From: Alcaligenes endophyticus
GTDB taxonomy: Bacteria > Pseudomonadota > Gammaproteobacteria > Burkholderiales > Burkholderiaceae_B
DNA length: 64,000 nucleotides
Assembly: GCF_026344035.1 (NCBI RefSeq)
Contig: NZ_JAPKND010000007.1
Span: forward strand, 124,001 to 188,000
Direction: 5' to 3'
Shown here: piece by piece, positions 47,976 to 59,196 of the stretch
How positions within the stretch are numbered: the stretch's first letter is position 1
Layout of the letters: each line of letters opens with the position of its first letter
Notes under the pieces: model-generated
Database searches by the model: none
Told to the model about the DNA's origin: nothing
The model's input: the letters and a program-made list of their open reading frames with translations, nothing else
Translations under genes and position numbers: made by a program

Positions 47976-49622
47976 TTACATGCCGTTATAAACAGGGCCT
48001 TCGCCGCCCTGTGGGGGAACCCAGACGATATTTTGAGTGGGGTCTTTAATATCACAGGTTTTACAGTGCACGCAGTTTTGCGCGTTAATTTGCAGTTGGT
48101 CTTCGCCGGTTTCTGTTTTTATAAACTCATACACGCCAGCGGGACAGTAACGGCTTTCCGGCCCTCCGTACTTGGCGAGATTCACCTTCACCGGTACCGA
48201 AGCGTCTTTTAGAGTTAGGTGAATGGGTTCATCTTCTTCATGATTGGTGTTTGAGATAAACACTGAGCTTAGGCGATCGAAAGTGATTTTCCCATCAGGC
48301 TTCGGGTAGTCGATCCGGGCGCATTCAGCCGCGGGCTGTAGACAGGCGTGATCGGGCTTATTGTTACGTAAAGACCACGGCATTTTGCCTGATAACAAGG
48401 TTTGTTCGACAAAGGTCATGACCGTAGCGATGCTGCGTCCTTTTTTGAACCACTGCTTAAAATTACGCGCTTTATTCAGTTCCTCGTGCAGCCAAGATTG
48501 ATGAAAGCTACTTTCGTAGCTGATGATTTCATCATGTTGGCGTTCTTGCTTTAAGGCCGCAAAGATTGCATCGGCTGCTAAAGAGCCTGATTTAATCGCA
48601 GCATGGCTGCCTTTAATGCGGGTTGCATTCAGAAAGCCGGCCTCACAGCCAACTAATACGCCGCCCGGAAAGCTGAGCTTGGGCAGTGCCATCAGCCCGC
48701 CCGCTGTTAAGGATCTAGCTCCATAGGCAATGCGCTTACCCCCTTCTAGAGTAGGGCGTATAGCAGGGTGTGTTTTGTAACGTTGAAACTCTTCAAATGG
48801 GGATAGCCAAGGGTTGGCGTAATCTAAACCGACGACCATGCCTATAGCTACGATGTTATTGTCGAGGTGGTAAAGAAAAGAGCCACCATACGTATCGGAG
48901 TCTAGTGGCCATCCAGCCGTGTGTACGACCAGTCCAGGGCGGGACTGAGAGGGGTCCACCTCCCACATTTCTTTGATGCCTATGCCATAACTTTGCGCGT
49001 TACGATTGGCATCGAGCTTATAGCGCTCGATGAGCTGCCGGCCTAAATGGCCGCGCGAGCCTTCTGCAAAAACGGTATAACGAGCCAATAGCTGCATTCC
49101 GGGTTGATACTGCGGGGTATGGCTGCCATCGCGGGCTACTCCCATGTCCCCCGTTTGTATTCCGATTACCGCCCCTTCGTTGTTATAGAGTATCTGGGAT
49201 GCGGCAAAGCCGGGGAATATATCGACTTCTAGTGCTTCAGCTTGTTCGCCCAGCCATTGTACGACCTCACCGAGGCGCACAATATAATTGCCATGGTTCT
49301 TGAAGCAGGCAGGGAGAAGGGCGTTGGGGGTGAGGCGCGCTGATGTTTCGCTGAGAAACATGAATTTATCCTCAGACACCTCGACGGTAAGTGGAGCCCC
49401 TTTTTCTTTCCAGTCAGGAATGAGCTCGCTCAGAGCGCTGGGATCCATGACTGCACCGGATAGGATGTGCGCGCCTAGCTCAGCGCCTTTCTCCAAGACG
49501 CAAACACTAAGTTCCTGTTGCTGTTCTTGGGCAAGCTGTTTTAGCCGTATAGCAGTAGCTAAGCCTGCTGGTCCGCCGCCAACGATGACGACATCATATT
49601 CCATTGATTCGTGCTCAGACAT
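47976..49622 (-). CDS. etfD: Electron-transfer flavoprotein:ubiquinone oxidoreductase
   Basis: Membrane-bound FAD/4Fe-4S enzyme that passes electrons from ETF (fatty and amino acid oxidation) to ubiquinone. It has 548 residues from the ATG at 49622; a frame continuing to 49835 is an unconserved extension. N-terminal FAD motif VVIVGGGPAGLATA, and C-terminal ferredoxin-like cysteines in YCPAGVYEF and NAQNCVHCKTCDIKDP. It fits the acyl-CoA genes next door. Confidence 0.95.
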   Translation of the reverse strand: MSEHESMEYDVVIVGGGPAGLATAIRLKQLAQEQQQELSVCVLEKGAELGAHILSGAVMDPSALSELIPDWKEKGAPLTVEVSEDKFMFLSETSARLTPNALLPACFKNHGNYIVRLGEVVQWLGEQAEALEVDIFPGFAASQILYNNEGAVIGIQTGDMGVARDGSHTPQYQPGMQLLARYTVFAEGSRGHLGRQLIERYKLDANRNAQSYGIGIKEMWEVDPSQSRPGLVVHTAGWPLDSDTYGGSFLYHLDNNIVAIGMVVGLDYANPWLSPFEEFQRYKTHPAIRPTLEGGKRIAYGARSLTAGGLMALPKLSFPGGVLVGCEAGFLNATRIKGSHAAIKSGSLAADAIFAALKQERQHDEIISYESSFHQSWLHEELNKARNFKQWFKKGRSIATVMTFVEQTLLSGKMPWSLRNNKPDHACLQPAAECARIDYPKPDGKITFDRLSSVFISNTNHEEDEPIHLTLKDASVPVKVNLAKYGGPESRYCPAGVYEFIKTETGEDQLQINAQNCVHCKTCDIKDPTQNIVWVPPQGGEGPVYNGM

Positions 49623-49813
49623 AATAAACCCAGTCTCCTCTAAGGAAGTAATGATTGCTTCTATTTTAGTTGTGCAACTGCACATAATGGCAATTATTGT
49701 AGTGTAGCGCGTAAAAAAGTGGGGTTTTGTACTGTGCTTGATGTCGCATAGAGATGGGTTGTTGCTTCTAGTATGCGGTAGACTTAAGTAAAGACTGCAT
49801 AAAAGGAGGTGTA

Positions 49814-50242
49814 ATGGACAAGATAGGACAAGCAAATGAGCCGGGGCTACGGTTCGCGCATGTACAAGAGGTGCGCTGGGGAGACTTAGACGCCCTAAAT
49901 CATGTTAATAATAGTGTTTATTTTCGGTACATTGAAGAAGCCCGAGTGCAGTTAATGCAGCATATGGGACTTACCCTACCTTCTGATTATGGTGCTGTTT
50001 TGGCCCATACAGCGTTAGACTTCTTACGTCCATTATTGTACCCAGCAAGCATACGAGTCATTATAGAATTGGTGCGTATAGGCCGCAGTAGCCTAGAGTT
50101 AAATGTATATGTGCAGGATGCAGCCGATGAAACCATCGTGTATGCCCGCGGGAAAAATGTTCTCGTCGCGACGGATCGGCATGGCGTATCGCGCCCTTGG
50201 ATGTCCCGTGAAATTGAAGCGTTGCAAGCTACGCTGACATAG
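49814..50242 (+). CDS. Acyl-CoA thioesterase, 4HBT/YbgC type
   Basis: A 142-residue hotdog-fold thioesterase with RWGDLDALNHVNNSVYFRY, including the catalytic D26. Strong RBS AAAGGAGGTG. Substrate unknown; divergent from ETF-QO and upstream of the CoA-transferase genes, which suggests a role in acyl-CoA turnover. Confidence 0.85.
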   Translation: MDKIGQANEPGLRFAHVQEVRWGDLDALNHVNNSVYFRYIEEARVQLMQHMGLTLPSDYGAVLAHTALDFLRPLLYPASIRVIIELVRIGRSSLELNVYVQDAADETIVYARGKNVLVATDRHGVSRPWMSREIEALQATLT

Positions 50243-50368
50243 TGGTGCAAAGCAGCATAAACTTCACGTAGAATGAGGCTATTGGCTGGTAACCATTGGC
50301 ATACATGCTTTCTGTTTTGGTTACCTTGTTAGCTATATTGTTTGATGAAAATTATTTATGGAGAGCAA

Positions 50369-51067
50369 ATGAACAAGGTCTATCCTAGTGCAGCGGAGGC
50401 GCTGGCGGGCGTCGTCTCTGATGGGCAAACCATTGCTGTCGGCGGTTTTGGTTTGTGTGGTATCCCCGAGGCATTAATTGCCGCTTTACGTGACAGTGGA
50501 GTCAAAGATCTTACTTGCATCAGCAATAACGCTGGGGTAGATGGTTTTGGCTTGGGTCAACTTTTAGAAACACGCCAAATTCGGAAAATGATTGCTTCTT
50601 ATGTAGGCGAGAATAAAGAATTTGAGCGTCAGTATTTAGCTGGTGAGCTCGAGTTGGAGTTTACTCCGCAAGGCACATTAGCTGAAAAACTACGTGCTGG
50701 TGGGGCCGGCATACCCGCTTTCTTTACGGCAACCGGTGTGGGTACCATTGTGGCCGATGGTAAAGATATACGTGAATTCGATGGTAAAAAGTATGTGCTT
50801 GAGCGCTCCTTGGTGGCGGATGTCTCCTTGGTGAAAGCCTACAAAGCAGATCGCAGTGGCAACTTGGTGTTCCATAAAACAGCTCGTAACTTTAATCCTA
50901 ACGTCGCTATGGCTGGGCAGTTAACCATTGTCGAGGTAGAGGAGATTGTGGAAACCGGCGAATTAGATCCCGATCACATTCATTTGCCTGGAATTTTTGT
51001 CCATCGCTTGGTGCTGAACAGTAATCCTGAAAAGCGTATCGAACAGCGCACTGTACGTAGTATCTGA
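50369..51067 (+). CDS. scoA: 3-oxoacid CoA-transferase subunit A
   Basis: Alpha subunit of succinyl-CoA:3-ketoacid CoA-transferase, which activates acetoacetate in ketone-body use. It has 232 residues from the ATG at 50369 (GGAG upstream; an ATG at 50342 is rejected). VGGFGLCGIPEALI near the N-terminus is the CoA-transferase family signature. Pairs with scoB 13 bases downstream. Confidence 0.93.
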   Translation: MNKVYPSAAEALAGVVSDGQTIAVGGFGLCGIPEALIAALRDSGVKDLTCISNNAGVDGFGLGQLLETRQIRKMIASYVGENKEFERQYLAGELELEFTPQGTLAEKLRAGGAGIPAFFTATGVGTIVADGKDIREFDGKKYVLERSLVADVSLVKAYKADRSGNLVFHKTARNFNPNVAMAGQLTIVEVEEIVETGELDPDHIHLPGIFVHRLVLNSNPEKRIEQRTVRSI

Positions 51068-51080
51068 GGAGTAAAGAACA

Positions 51081-51734
51081 ATGGCTTGGTCTAGAGATCA
51101 AATGGCAGCTCGTGCTGCAAAAGAATTACAAGATGGCTTTTACGTTAACTTAGGTATTGGTATGCCTACCCTGGTGGCCAATCACGTTCCTGCTGGTATT
51201 GAGGTGTGGTTGCAGTCAGAAAATGGTTTGTTAGGTATTGGTCCTTTCCCTACCGAAGAAGAGGTAGATCCTGACCTGATTAACGCGGGTAAGCAAACGG
51301 TAACGACGTTGCCTGGCTCTTCATTTTTTTCGTCAGCAGACTCGTTCGCTATGATTCGTGGTGGCAAAATCAACCTTGCCATCTTGGGCGCTATGCAGGT
51401 GTCTGAAAAAGGTGATCTAGCGAATTGGATGATCCCCGGTAAAATGGTGAAAGGCATGGGTGGTGCGATGGACCTGGTGGCAGGTGTTGGCCGGGTCGTA
51501 GTGCTTATGGATCATGTGGCGCGCAAGAAAGATGGTACGGAAGATATGAAAATTCTGCCTGACTGCACTTTGCCGCTAACGGGTGTTAATGTGGTGGATT
51601 TGATCATTACTGATTTGGGTGTCATGGAAGTGACTGAATCAGGTTTAAAGTTGATTGAACTTGCGCCAGATGTAACCGTAGAAGAAATTCAAGCGAAAAC
51701 CGCAGCGAAATTAGATGTGAGTGCCGTCGCTTAA
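51081..51734 (+). CDS. scoB: 3-oxoacid CoA-transferase subunit B
   Basis: Beta subunit, 217 residues, with the active-site glutamate that forms the CoA thioester at E47 in [23 protein letters not shown] opens the fold. Operon with scoA; a strong terminator follows. Confidence 0.94.
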   Translation: MAWSRDQMAARAAKELQDGFYVNLGIGMPTLVANHVPAGIEVWLQSENGLLGIGPFPTEEEVDPDLINAGKQTVTTLPGSSFFSSADSFAMIRGGKINLAILGAMQVSEKGDLANWMIPGKMVKGMGGAMDLVAGVGRVVVLMDHVARKKDGTEDMKILPDCTLPLTGVNVVDLIITDLGVMEVTESGLKLIELAPDVTVEEIQAKTAAKLDVSAVA

Positions 51735-51756
51735 TTACAGGCATGATTTGAGTAAG

Positions 51757-51792
51757 AAAAAGCTTCAGCTAGGCTGAAGCTTTTTCGTTTTT
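51757..51792 (+). terminator. Intrinsic terminator of scoAB
   Basis: AAAAAGCTTCAGC (51757-51769) pairs with GCTGAAGCTTTTT (51773-51785) over a 3-base loop, followed by CGTTTTTT. Confidence 0.92.
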
Positions 51793-51819
51793 TGCTGGAA
51801 TGTTAATAAGGACTTCGGA

Positions 51820-53607
51820 GTGAGTGCTACTTTAATTGAACGACGTATTGCCGCCTTGCGAGAGCAAATGCAGTTTCAGTCTATTGCTGCCAGTGTTTGG
51901 TTAAGCGCTGACCCTCATTTATCCGAATATTTACCCGAGCGCTGGCAGTTACGAGCTTGGCTAAGCGGGTTTACAGGCTCAGCGGGTAGCCTCATCGTGA
52001 CGCTGGACGCAGCAGCTGTGTGGACGGATAGCCGGTATTGGGAGCAGGCGCAAGCACAGTTGAGCGGTACGGGTATTGTCCTGATGTGTGCTGGTAAACA
52101 GGGGGTGCCTGAGCCAGCGGATTGGCTGCGCCGTCAACTCCCTGTAGGCGGCCGGGTTGCATTGGATGGTCGTATGGTGGCGATGCAAGCTTGGGAGCAG
52201 TGGCAAGAGGGCGAGCCTGAACTGGAGTGGGTAGTAGACAGTGATTTGATTAGCCCTATATGGGCGGATCGGCCAGCAGACCCCCAGCAAGCAGTGTATG
52301 AGCACGTGGCGCCTTATGCTTGTCGTACACGTGCCGAAAATTTGCAGTCCCTACGTGAGCAGATGCAGCGACATACGGCCGATTGGCATCTGGTCAGCGC
52401 TTTGGATGACATCGCTTTTTTGCTTAATTTGCGCGGTAGTGATGTGAGCTACAACCCAGTATTCTTATCTTTTTTACTGGTGTCACAGCAACACGCCTAT
52501 TTGTTTATTGATTTGGATAAGGTGTCGTCGCAGATTAAAGCCCGTTTACTGGCTGATGGTATAGAGTTGTACGCTTACACGGATCTTTCCGCTTTCCTTC
52601 AGGCATTGCCTGCTGGGCTGAGTATGTTGCTAGATCCTGCGCGAACTACTGTGCATGTGGCTAGGCAACTACAGCATTTGAAATTGGTCGAGCAACTAAA
52701 CCCCAGTCAATTGATGAAAGCTTGTAAAACACCGGCCGAGTTGCAGCAAGTGCGGGCAGTGATGGAGCAGGATGGGGCTGCTTTGTGCGAGTTTTTCGCT
52801 TGGTTGGACAACCATTTGGGCCAGGGAGAGATAAGCGAGCTTACCGTGGATGAGTATTTGACCGCAGCTCGCGCTCGTAGGCCTGGTTTTGTTTCACCTA
52901 GTTTCGGAACCATTGCCGCTTACCAAGCGAATGGGGCTATGCCTCATTACCAAGCCACCGTAGACGCTCACTCAAGGCTGGAAGGCAATGGTTTATTGCT
53001 GATTGATTCTGGGGGGCAGTACTTAGGCGGTACGACAGACATCACCCGTATGATTGCCGTCGGGCACTTGTCTGAGCAGGAGAAAAGCGATTGTACCGTG
53101 GTGTTGCAGGGGATGATTGCCATGTCATTAGCGACCTTTCCTAGTGGAGTCTCGGGCGCCCACCTAGATGTGTTGGCACGCCAGCCGTTATGGCGTCTAG
53201 GCTTGGATTATGGTCATGGCACAGGCCACGGTGTAGGTTATTTTATGAATGTGCACGAGGGGCCGCAGTCTTTGTCGTGGCGCGCGCGTGTTACCCCTAA
53301 TGCCGTTTTGAGAGTCGGCATGATCACCTCTAACGAGCCGGGTTTGTATCGGCCAGGTAAGTGGGGAATTCGTATTGAGAATCTCTTGGCCTGCGTACCG
53401 GGTCCGCAAACCGAGTTTGGAGAGTTTTTGCAATTCGAAACGCTCACATTGTGTCCGATCGACACGCGTTGTATTGATGCATCATTATTAGCGCTGCACG
53501 AGCGTGAGTGGTTAAATCAGTATCATGCACAGGTACGACAGCGCTTGCAGCCTTTGCTGGACGGTAAGGCGCTAGATTGGCTGATAGAGCGCACTGCACC
53601 GATTTAA
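51820..53607 (+). CDS. Aminopeptidase P family (M24B) metallopeptidase
   Basis: A 595-residue Xaa-Pro aminopeptidase of the three-domain eukaryote-like type: two creatinase-N-like domains (about 1-300) then the pita-bread catalytic domain. Metal ligands fall in LIDSGGQYLGGTTDITR (two Asp), GHGTGHGVGYFMNVHEGP (His) and SNEPGLYRPGKWGIRIEN (two Glu). GTG start at 51820 with AAGGA upstream. It is longer than E. coli PepP (441), so a gene symbol is not given. Confidence 0.92.
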   Translation: MSATLIERRIAALREQMQFQSIAASVWLSADPHLSEYLPERWQLRAWLSGFTGSAGSLIVTLDAAAVWTDSRYWEQAQAQLSGTGIVLMCAGKQGVPEPADWLRRQLPVGGRVALDGRMVAMQAWEQWQEGEPELEWVVDSDLISPIWADRPADPQQAVYEHVAPYACRTRAENLQSLREQMQRHTADWHLVSALDDIAFLLNLRGSDVSYNPVFLSFLLVSQQHAYLFIDLDKVSSQIKARLLADGIELYAYTDLSAFLQALPAGLSMLLDPARTTVHVARQLQHLKLVEQLNPSQLMKACKTPAELQQVRAVMEQDGAALCEFFAWLDNHLGQGEISELTVDEYLTAARARRPGFVSPSFGTIAAYQANGAMPHYQATVDAHSRLEGNGLLLIDSGGQYLGGTTDITRMIAVGHLSEQEKSDCTVVLQGMIAMSLATFPSGVSGAHLDVLARQPLWRLGLDYGHGTGHGVGYFMNVHEGPQSLSWRARVTPNAVLRVGMITSNEPGLYRPGKWGIRIENLLACVPGPQTEFGEFLQFETLTLCPIDTRCIDASLLALHEREWLNQYHAQVRQRLQPLLDGKALDWLIERTAPI

Positions 53608-53655
53608 GTAGTACTGTTGGATGCAGCTAGCTCAGTTTTTATTCGTATTTTCTGG

Positions 53656-53694
53656 GCGGGAGGCCCCCACTTGGGGAGTGCTTCCCGCTATAAT
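53656..53694 (+). promoter_or_regulatory. Strong hairpin and TATAAT box upstream of pyrG
   Basis: GCGGGAGGC (53656-53664) pairs with GCTTCCCGC (53680-53688), with one G-T wobble, and CCCC (65-68) with GGGG (73-76) extends it inwards. TATAAT (53689-53694) follows at once. No T run, no clear -35. It could end the aminopeptidase transcript or act in pyrG control. Confidence 0.4.
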
Positions 53695-53721
53695 CCAAGT
53701 TTCCTGCTATAGCTTGGCTAA

Positions 53722-55389
<1,668 letters not shown>

Positions 55390-55397
55390 TAGGATGG

Positions 55398-55490
55398 CTC
55401 TTAGCTGCTGTCGTGGCTAAGAGTCTGCTAGATTTGGCAGTATAAGGGTCACATCAGTACTGCTGTTTGTACTCCTTTGCTAGTGACCCT
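55398..55490 (+). terminator. Two hairpins after pyrG
   Basis: CTCTTAGC/GCTAAGAG (55398-55405, 55416-55423) and AGGGTCAC/GTGACCCT (55445-55452, 55483-55490), the second enclosing AGTAC/GTACT and followed by GTTCTTCTT. Probably a weak terminator for pyrG, 20 bases before kdsA. Confidence 0.55.
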
Positions 55491-55510
55491 GTTCTTCTTG
55501 AGGTGCAATA

Positions 55511-56362
55511 ATGGATTTGTGTGGCTATGAAGTAGGCTTGGACAAGCCATTTTTTCTAATTGCTGGTCCGTGTGTGATTGAGTCACGGCAAATGGCGTTT
55601 GAGACCGCAGGCCGCTTAAAAGAAATCACCGATGCATTAGGTATCCCTTTTATATATAAAAGCTCCTTCGATAAGGCCAATCGCAGTTCGGGGCAGTCTT
55701 ATCGTGGCCCGGGTGTTTACGAGGGCTTACAAATCTTGGCCGATGTGCGAGCACATTTCAAGGTGCCTGTGTTGACAGATGTGCATGACAAGGATCAGGT
55801 AGATGATGTTGCGGCGATTGTCGATGTGCTTCAGACACCCGCTTTTCTGTGCCGGCAAACAGATTTTATCCAAGCCTGTGCTGCTACGCTCAAACCCGTG
55901 AATATCAAAAAAGGGCAGTTCTTGGCCCCCCACGATATGCTTCAAGTCGTTGCCAAAGCACGTGCAGCAGCACTTGATGCAGGAGGTGATGGGTCAACTA
56001 TCATGGTGTGCGAGCGGGGGGCTTCGTTTGGCTATAACAACTTAGTTTCAGATATGCGCTCCTTAGCCATTATGCGTGCTACGGAATGTCCGGTCGTGTT
56101 TGACGCTACGCATTCAGTACAGTTGCCGGGCGGGCAGGGTAGTTCTTCTGGTGGTCAAAGTGAGTTCGTTCCTGTCTTGGCTCGTGCCGCTGTGGCGGCT
56201 GGTGTAGCAGGGATATTTATGGAAACTCACCCCGATCCGGCTAAAGCTCTATCCGATGGACCTAACGCAGTTCCCTTGGCACACATGCCCCAGTTGTTAG
56301 CCACTTTGCAACAAATTGATCAGTGCGTAAAACAAAGCGGTGCTTTTGCACTAGGCTTTTAA
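55511..56362 (+). CDS. kdsA: 3-deoxy-8-phosphooctulonate synthase
   Basis: Makes KDO-8-phosphate for lipopolysaccharide inner core. It has 283 residues. AGPCVIES near the N-terminus places a cysteine (C21) where metal-dependent KdsA enzymes carry their metal ligand; E. coli-type non-metal enzymes have Asn there. [18 protein letters not shown] and LSDGPNA provide the other ligand positions. GAGGTG precedes the ATG. Confidence 0.95.
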   Translation: MDLCGYEVGLDKPFFLIAGPCVIESRQMAFETAGRLKEITDALGIPFIYKSSFDKANRSSGQSYRGPGVYEGLQILADVRAHFKVPVLTDVHDKDQVDDVAAIVDVLQTPAFLCRQTDFIQACAATLKPVNIKKGQFLAPHDMLQVVAKARAAALDAGGDGSTIMVCERGASFGYNNLVSDMRSLAIMRATECPVVFDATHSVQLPGGQGSSSGGQSEFVPVLARAAVAAGVAGIFMETHPDPAKALSDGPNAVPLAHMPQLLATLQQIDQCVKQSGAFALGF

Positions 56363-56462
56363 TGGTGGGGCAGATAAATACTGCCTGCTACACTGCCTAG
56401 CTGCTTGTTCTATCTGGTATAACAGCTAATGACATTTGCCACGGCTTATTCAGGAGCTCGAC

Positions 56463-57014
56463 ATGCACCCAGTAGATACCCAGCAGATAGAAACCTTATT
56501 GTCGTTCTGGCGTGAGAATAGCGGTTATTGGTTTGTAAAAAGTGCTAGCTTTGATCAGCAGTTCGCTGAGCAGTTTGTCGACCAACATTGGATGGCAGCA
56601 CGACGCGAACTCGAGCATTGGCTCGATTCAGATCAGGGCGCCTTAGCTTTATTGTTGCTACTCGATCAGTATCCGCGTAATTGCTTTCGTCACACGGGCC
56701 ATATGTATGCTACGGATAGCTTGGCGCGCCACTATGCTGCTGTACTGACTGATCGCTTGGGTGATATGCAGTTACCCCCAGAGTTACGGGTGTTTTGTTA
56801 TTTGCCTTTTACCCACAGTGAAGATATCGAGGATCAACATAAGGCCGTGGCGTTAAACGAGCGTGGTCAAACCGGTGAGGGGTTGAAATTTGCTCTCCAT
56901 CATCGAGATATAGTGCAGCAATACGGTCGCTTTCCACATCGTAATCATCTGTTAGGACGAGTTTCTACCGAGCCTGAGAAGCAGTTTTTGGCAGCAGGTG
57001 GTTTTACAGGTTAA
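56463..57014 (+). CDS. DUF924 protein
   Basis: A 183-residue all-helical DUF924 protein with the signature LLLLDQYPRNCFR and FPHRNHLLGR near the end. Start at 56463 (MHPVDTQQ) with CAGGAG eight bases upstream; an in-frame start at 56436 is less likely. Function unknown; the family has a TPR-like fold. Confidence 0.85.
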   Translation: MHPVDTQQIETLLSFWRENSGYWFVKSASFDQQFAEQFVDQHWMAARRELEHWLDSDQGALALLLLLDQYPRNCFRHTGHMYATDSLARHYAAVLTDRLGDMQLPPELRVFCYLPFTHSEDIEDQHKAVALNERGQTGEGLKFALHHRDIVQQYGRFPHRNHLLGRVSTEPEKQFLAAGGFTG

Positions 57015-57031
57015 GTATTTTTCTGCTGTTC

Positions 57032-57060
57032 TTGTCAAAAAAAAGTGCTTTCGGTAGAAT
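57032..57060 (+). promoter_or_regulatory. Promoter of the MFS-marR operon
   Basis: TTGTCA (57032-57037) and TAGAAT (57055-57060) are separated by 17 bases, each one mismatch from consensus. The transcript should start near 57067, inside the operator that follows. Confidence 0.7.
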
Positions 57061-57061
57061 C

Positions 57062-57090
57062 GTTGATAAGACAATTATTGTTTTATCAAC
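57062..57090. promoter_or_regulatory. MarR-type operator, 29-bp palindrome
   Basis: GTTGATAA (57062-57069) with TTATCAAC (57083-57090), and ACAAT (57071-57075) with ATTGT (57077-57081), share one centre at 57076. The palindrome is symmetric except at one pair (57070/57082). It covers the expected transcription start and ends three bases before the ATG of the efflux gene, so bound repressor would block transcription. Confidence 0.75.
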
Positions 57091-57093
57091 TAA

Positions 57094-58662
57094 ATGAATG
57101 CACCCAGCAATCCAGACGATTCACATATCCATCACGGGCGAGTGCTGTCCGTAAGTCATTCTATTCTCGCCATGCTAGGCCTATGCTTTGTGGTGATGTT
57201 AGTGGCGATTGATCAGACAGTGGTTGGAACCGCCATGCCCACCATCGTCGCTGAGTTAAATGGGTTTGAGCTCTACGCATGGGTGGCTTCAGCCTATTTT
57301 CTGACCTCTATTATCACCGTTCCCATATTTGGCCGTCTGGGTGATTTTTATGGGCGTCGGTATTTCGTTATCATTTCCATTGTCCTATTTACCGTATCCT
57401 CGGTTGCCTGCGGACTGGCGCAAAGTATGTTGCAGCTAGTGTTTGCACGGGCTTTGCAGGGTGTGGCAGGAGGTATGCTGGTGGGGACGGCCTTTGCATG
57501 CATACCTGACTTATTCCCCAGCACGCAAGTGCGTTTGCGTTGGCAGGTGATGTTGAGTTCGGCCTTTGGTATCGCGAACGCGATTGGCCCTTCGCTGGGG
57601 GGTGTGTTAACTGAGCAATATGGGTGGCGCTCAATTTTCTATGTCAATGTACCGATAGGTTTATTAAGTTTGTATTTTGTCTGGCGATATTTACCCTTGA
57701 TACGTCATCACCAAGCAGAGCGAATTCGTCTTGATTGGCAGGGGGCGTTACTGTTGGTGTTAGGTCTAGCCTGTGTGCAGTTGCTAGTGGAGCTTGTCCC
57801 AGTTCACGGTGCGAATATTTGGATGTTGTTATTGGGGTTAGTAGGGGGGGTAGCATTTGCACTGTTAATGTGGTGGGAGCAGCGCTGTGTGGAGCCTTTA
57901 TTGCCTCCTGCTATGTTTCGCAATCCAGCTCAGGTGGCTCTTTTTATCATGGCGACGGGGCTGGGCTTTGTTATGTTTTCTATACTGTTTTATGCCCCGT
58001 TAGCGCTTCAAGGAGGGTTGCAAATGCGTCCTCAAGAGGCCGGTCTACTTGTGACACCTATGGTGGTTTCCATTACTGTAGGTAGTATTTTGAACAGCCG
58101 TATCGTGACTCGCTTATCTCGCCCAAGCCGCATGTTAATGGTAGGTTTGCTGCTGTTGTTACTGACCTGTGCTGGTTTGGTACTTTTAGACAGCCATACT
58201 CCTACTTGGCTGTTTGTATGTTACACGGCCGTCGGAGGGGTAGGGATAGGTTTCATCATGCCTAACCTCACGATATTTTCACAGGAAATTGCTCAGCGCT
58301 CCATGGTGGGTATTGCGACGGCGACCTTACAGTCAGCTCGTATGGTGGGAGGGATGTTAGGAGCAACGATCGTAGGCACGTTAATTACCTATCATTATGG
58401 AAATTTGGTAGTAGCTTTGCACACATCGGTTGATGCCTCTGCCAGTACAATGTTGACAGATCCCCAGTTGCTGATGAGCCCCGAGCGCCAAGCGCTATTT
58501 TTAGAGCATGTTCCAACGATAGGCCAGACCGTATTAAGCAGTGCTAGGGAAGCACTATTGCAAGCTGTCAATTTCGGCATGGGCTTAGTATTGCTAGTGA
58601 TCTTATGTGGTTTCTTTATGTTGCGAAAAGTCGCTACGATACAGTTTTTGAAAAGGCGGTAG
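57094..58662 (+). CDS. DHA2-family (EmrB/QacA) MFS multidrug efflux transporter
   Basis: A 522-residue inner-membrane exporter with fourteen predicted helices. Motif FVVMLVAIDQTVVGTAMPTI at about 30-50, the GRLGDFYGRR cytoplasmic loop and the LGGVLTEQYGWRSIFYVNVPIG motif C region are typical of DHA2 pumps. The ATG at 57094 has no ribosome-binding site because the operator fills the space, so initiation may be inefficient. Followed 9 bases later by its probable repressor gene. Confidence 0.9.
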   Translation: MNAPSNPDDSHIHHGRVLSVSHSILAMLGLCFVVMLVAIDQTVVGTAMPTIVAELNGFELYAWVASAYFLTSIITVPIFGRLGDFYGRRYFVIISIVLFTVSSVACGLAQSMLQLVFARALQGVAGGMLVGTAFACIPDLFPSTQVRLRWQVMLSSAFGIANAIGPSLGGVLTEQYGWRSIFYVNVPIGLLSLYFVWRYLPLIRHHQAERIRLDWQGALLLVLGLACVQLLVELVPVHGANIWMLLLGLVGGVAFALLMWWEQRCVEPLLPPAMFRNPAQVALFIMATGLGFVMFSILFYAPLALQGGLQMRPQEAGLLVTPMVVSITVGSILNSRIVTRLSRPSRMLMVGLLLLLLTCAGLVLLDSHTPTWLFVCYTAVGGVGIGFIMPNLTIFSQEIAQRSMVGIATATLQSARMVGGMLGATIVGTLITYHYGNLVVALHTSVDASASTMLTDPQLLMSPERQALFLEHVPTIGQTVLSSAREALLQAVNFGMGLVLLVILCGFFMLRKVATIQFLKRR

Positions 58663-58671
58663 TTAAGCTAT

Positions 58672-59100
58672 ATGGATGAGTTTCCGCAATTACAGATAGT
58701 GCAGCAGTTGGGTCAGACTTACCGGAATATGATGTCCGCCTTTGACCAGGGTTTAGGTATTCCTTTACCGCGCTGGCGGATTTTATACAGTCTTTATCAG
58801 CAAGGTAGTTTGTCTCAAAAACAATTGGTTCAGACCTTACGCATGGATCCGGCGGCGCTCACTCGCCAATTGAAGCAAATTGAAGCGCTTGGCTTGGTGC
58901 GCCGGGCTGCCGATGAGTCGGATAATCGAGTGATGAATGTCACCCTAACGGAAGCCGGGCACGCGGCAGTGGTAGAGATACTGCCGCGTAGACGACTATT
59001 TATGGAGCAAATGCTGGCCGATTTGTCGCACGCAGACATGCTGCAGTTAAGTCGATTGTTAAACAGCTGGAACGAATGCATCCAACGACACGAGTTTTAG
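58672..59100 (+). CDS. MarR-family transcriptional regulator
   Basis: A 142-residue winged-helix protein: recognition helix region SLSQKQLVQTLRMDPAALTRQLKQIE and wing VRRAADESDNRVMNVTLTEAG. As second gene of the efflux operon it likely represses its own promoter through the palindrome at 57062-57090 and is released by a phenolic or drug ligand (inference). Confidence 0.9.
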   Translation: MDEFPQLQIVQQLGQTYRNMMSAFDQGLGIPLPRWRILYSLYQQGSLSQKQLVQTLRMDPAALTRQLKQIEALGLVRRAADESDNRVMNVTLTEAGHAAVVEILPRRRLFMEQMLADLSHADMLQLSRLLNSWNECIQRHEF

Positions 59101-59196
59101 TAGGCAGATACTTTATATATCGACTGATTAAACTCGTTGAGTTTATAGTTTAGATTGATAATAAAACCGCAGATAGCGCGATCGAAGGTTTGAGTC

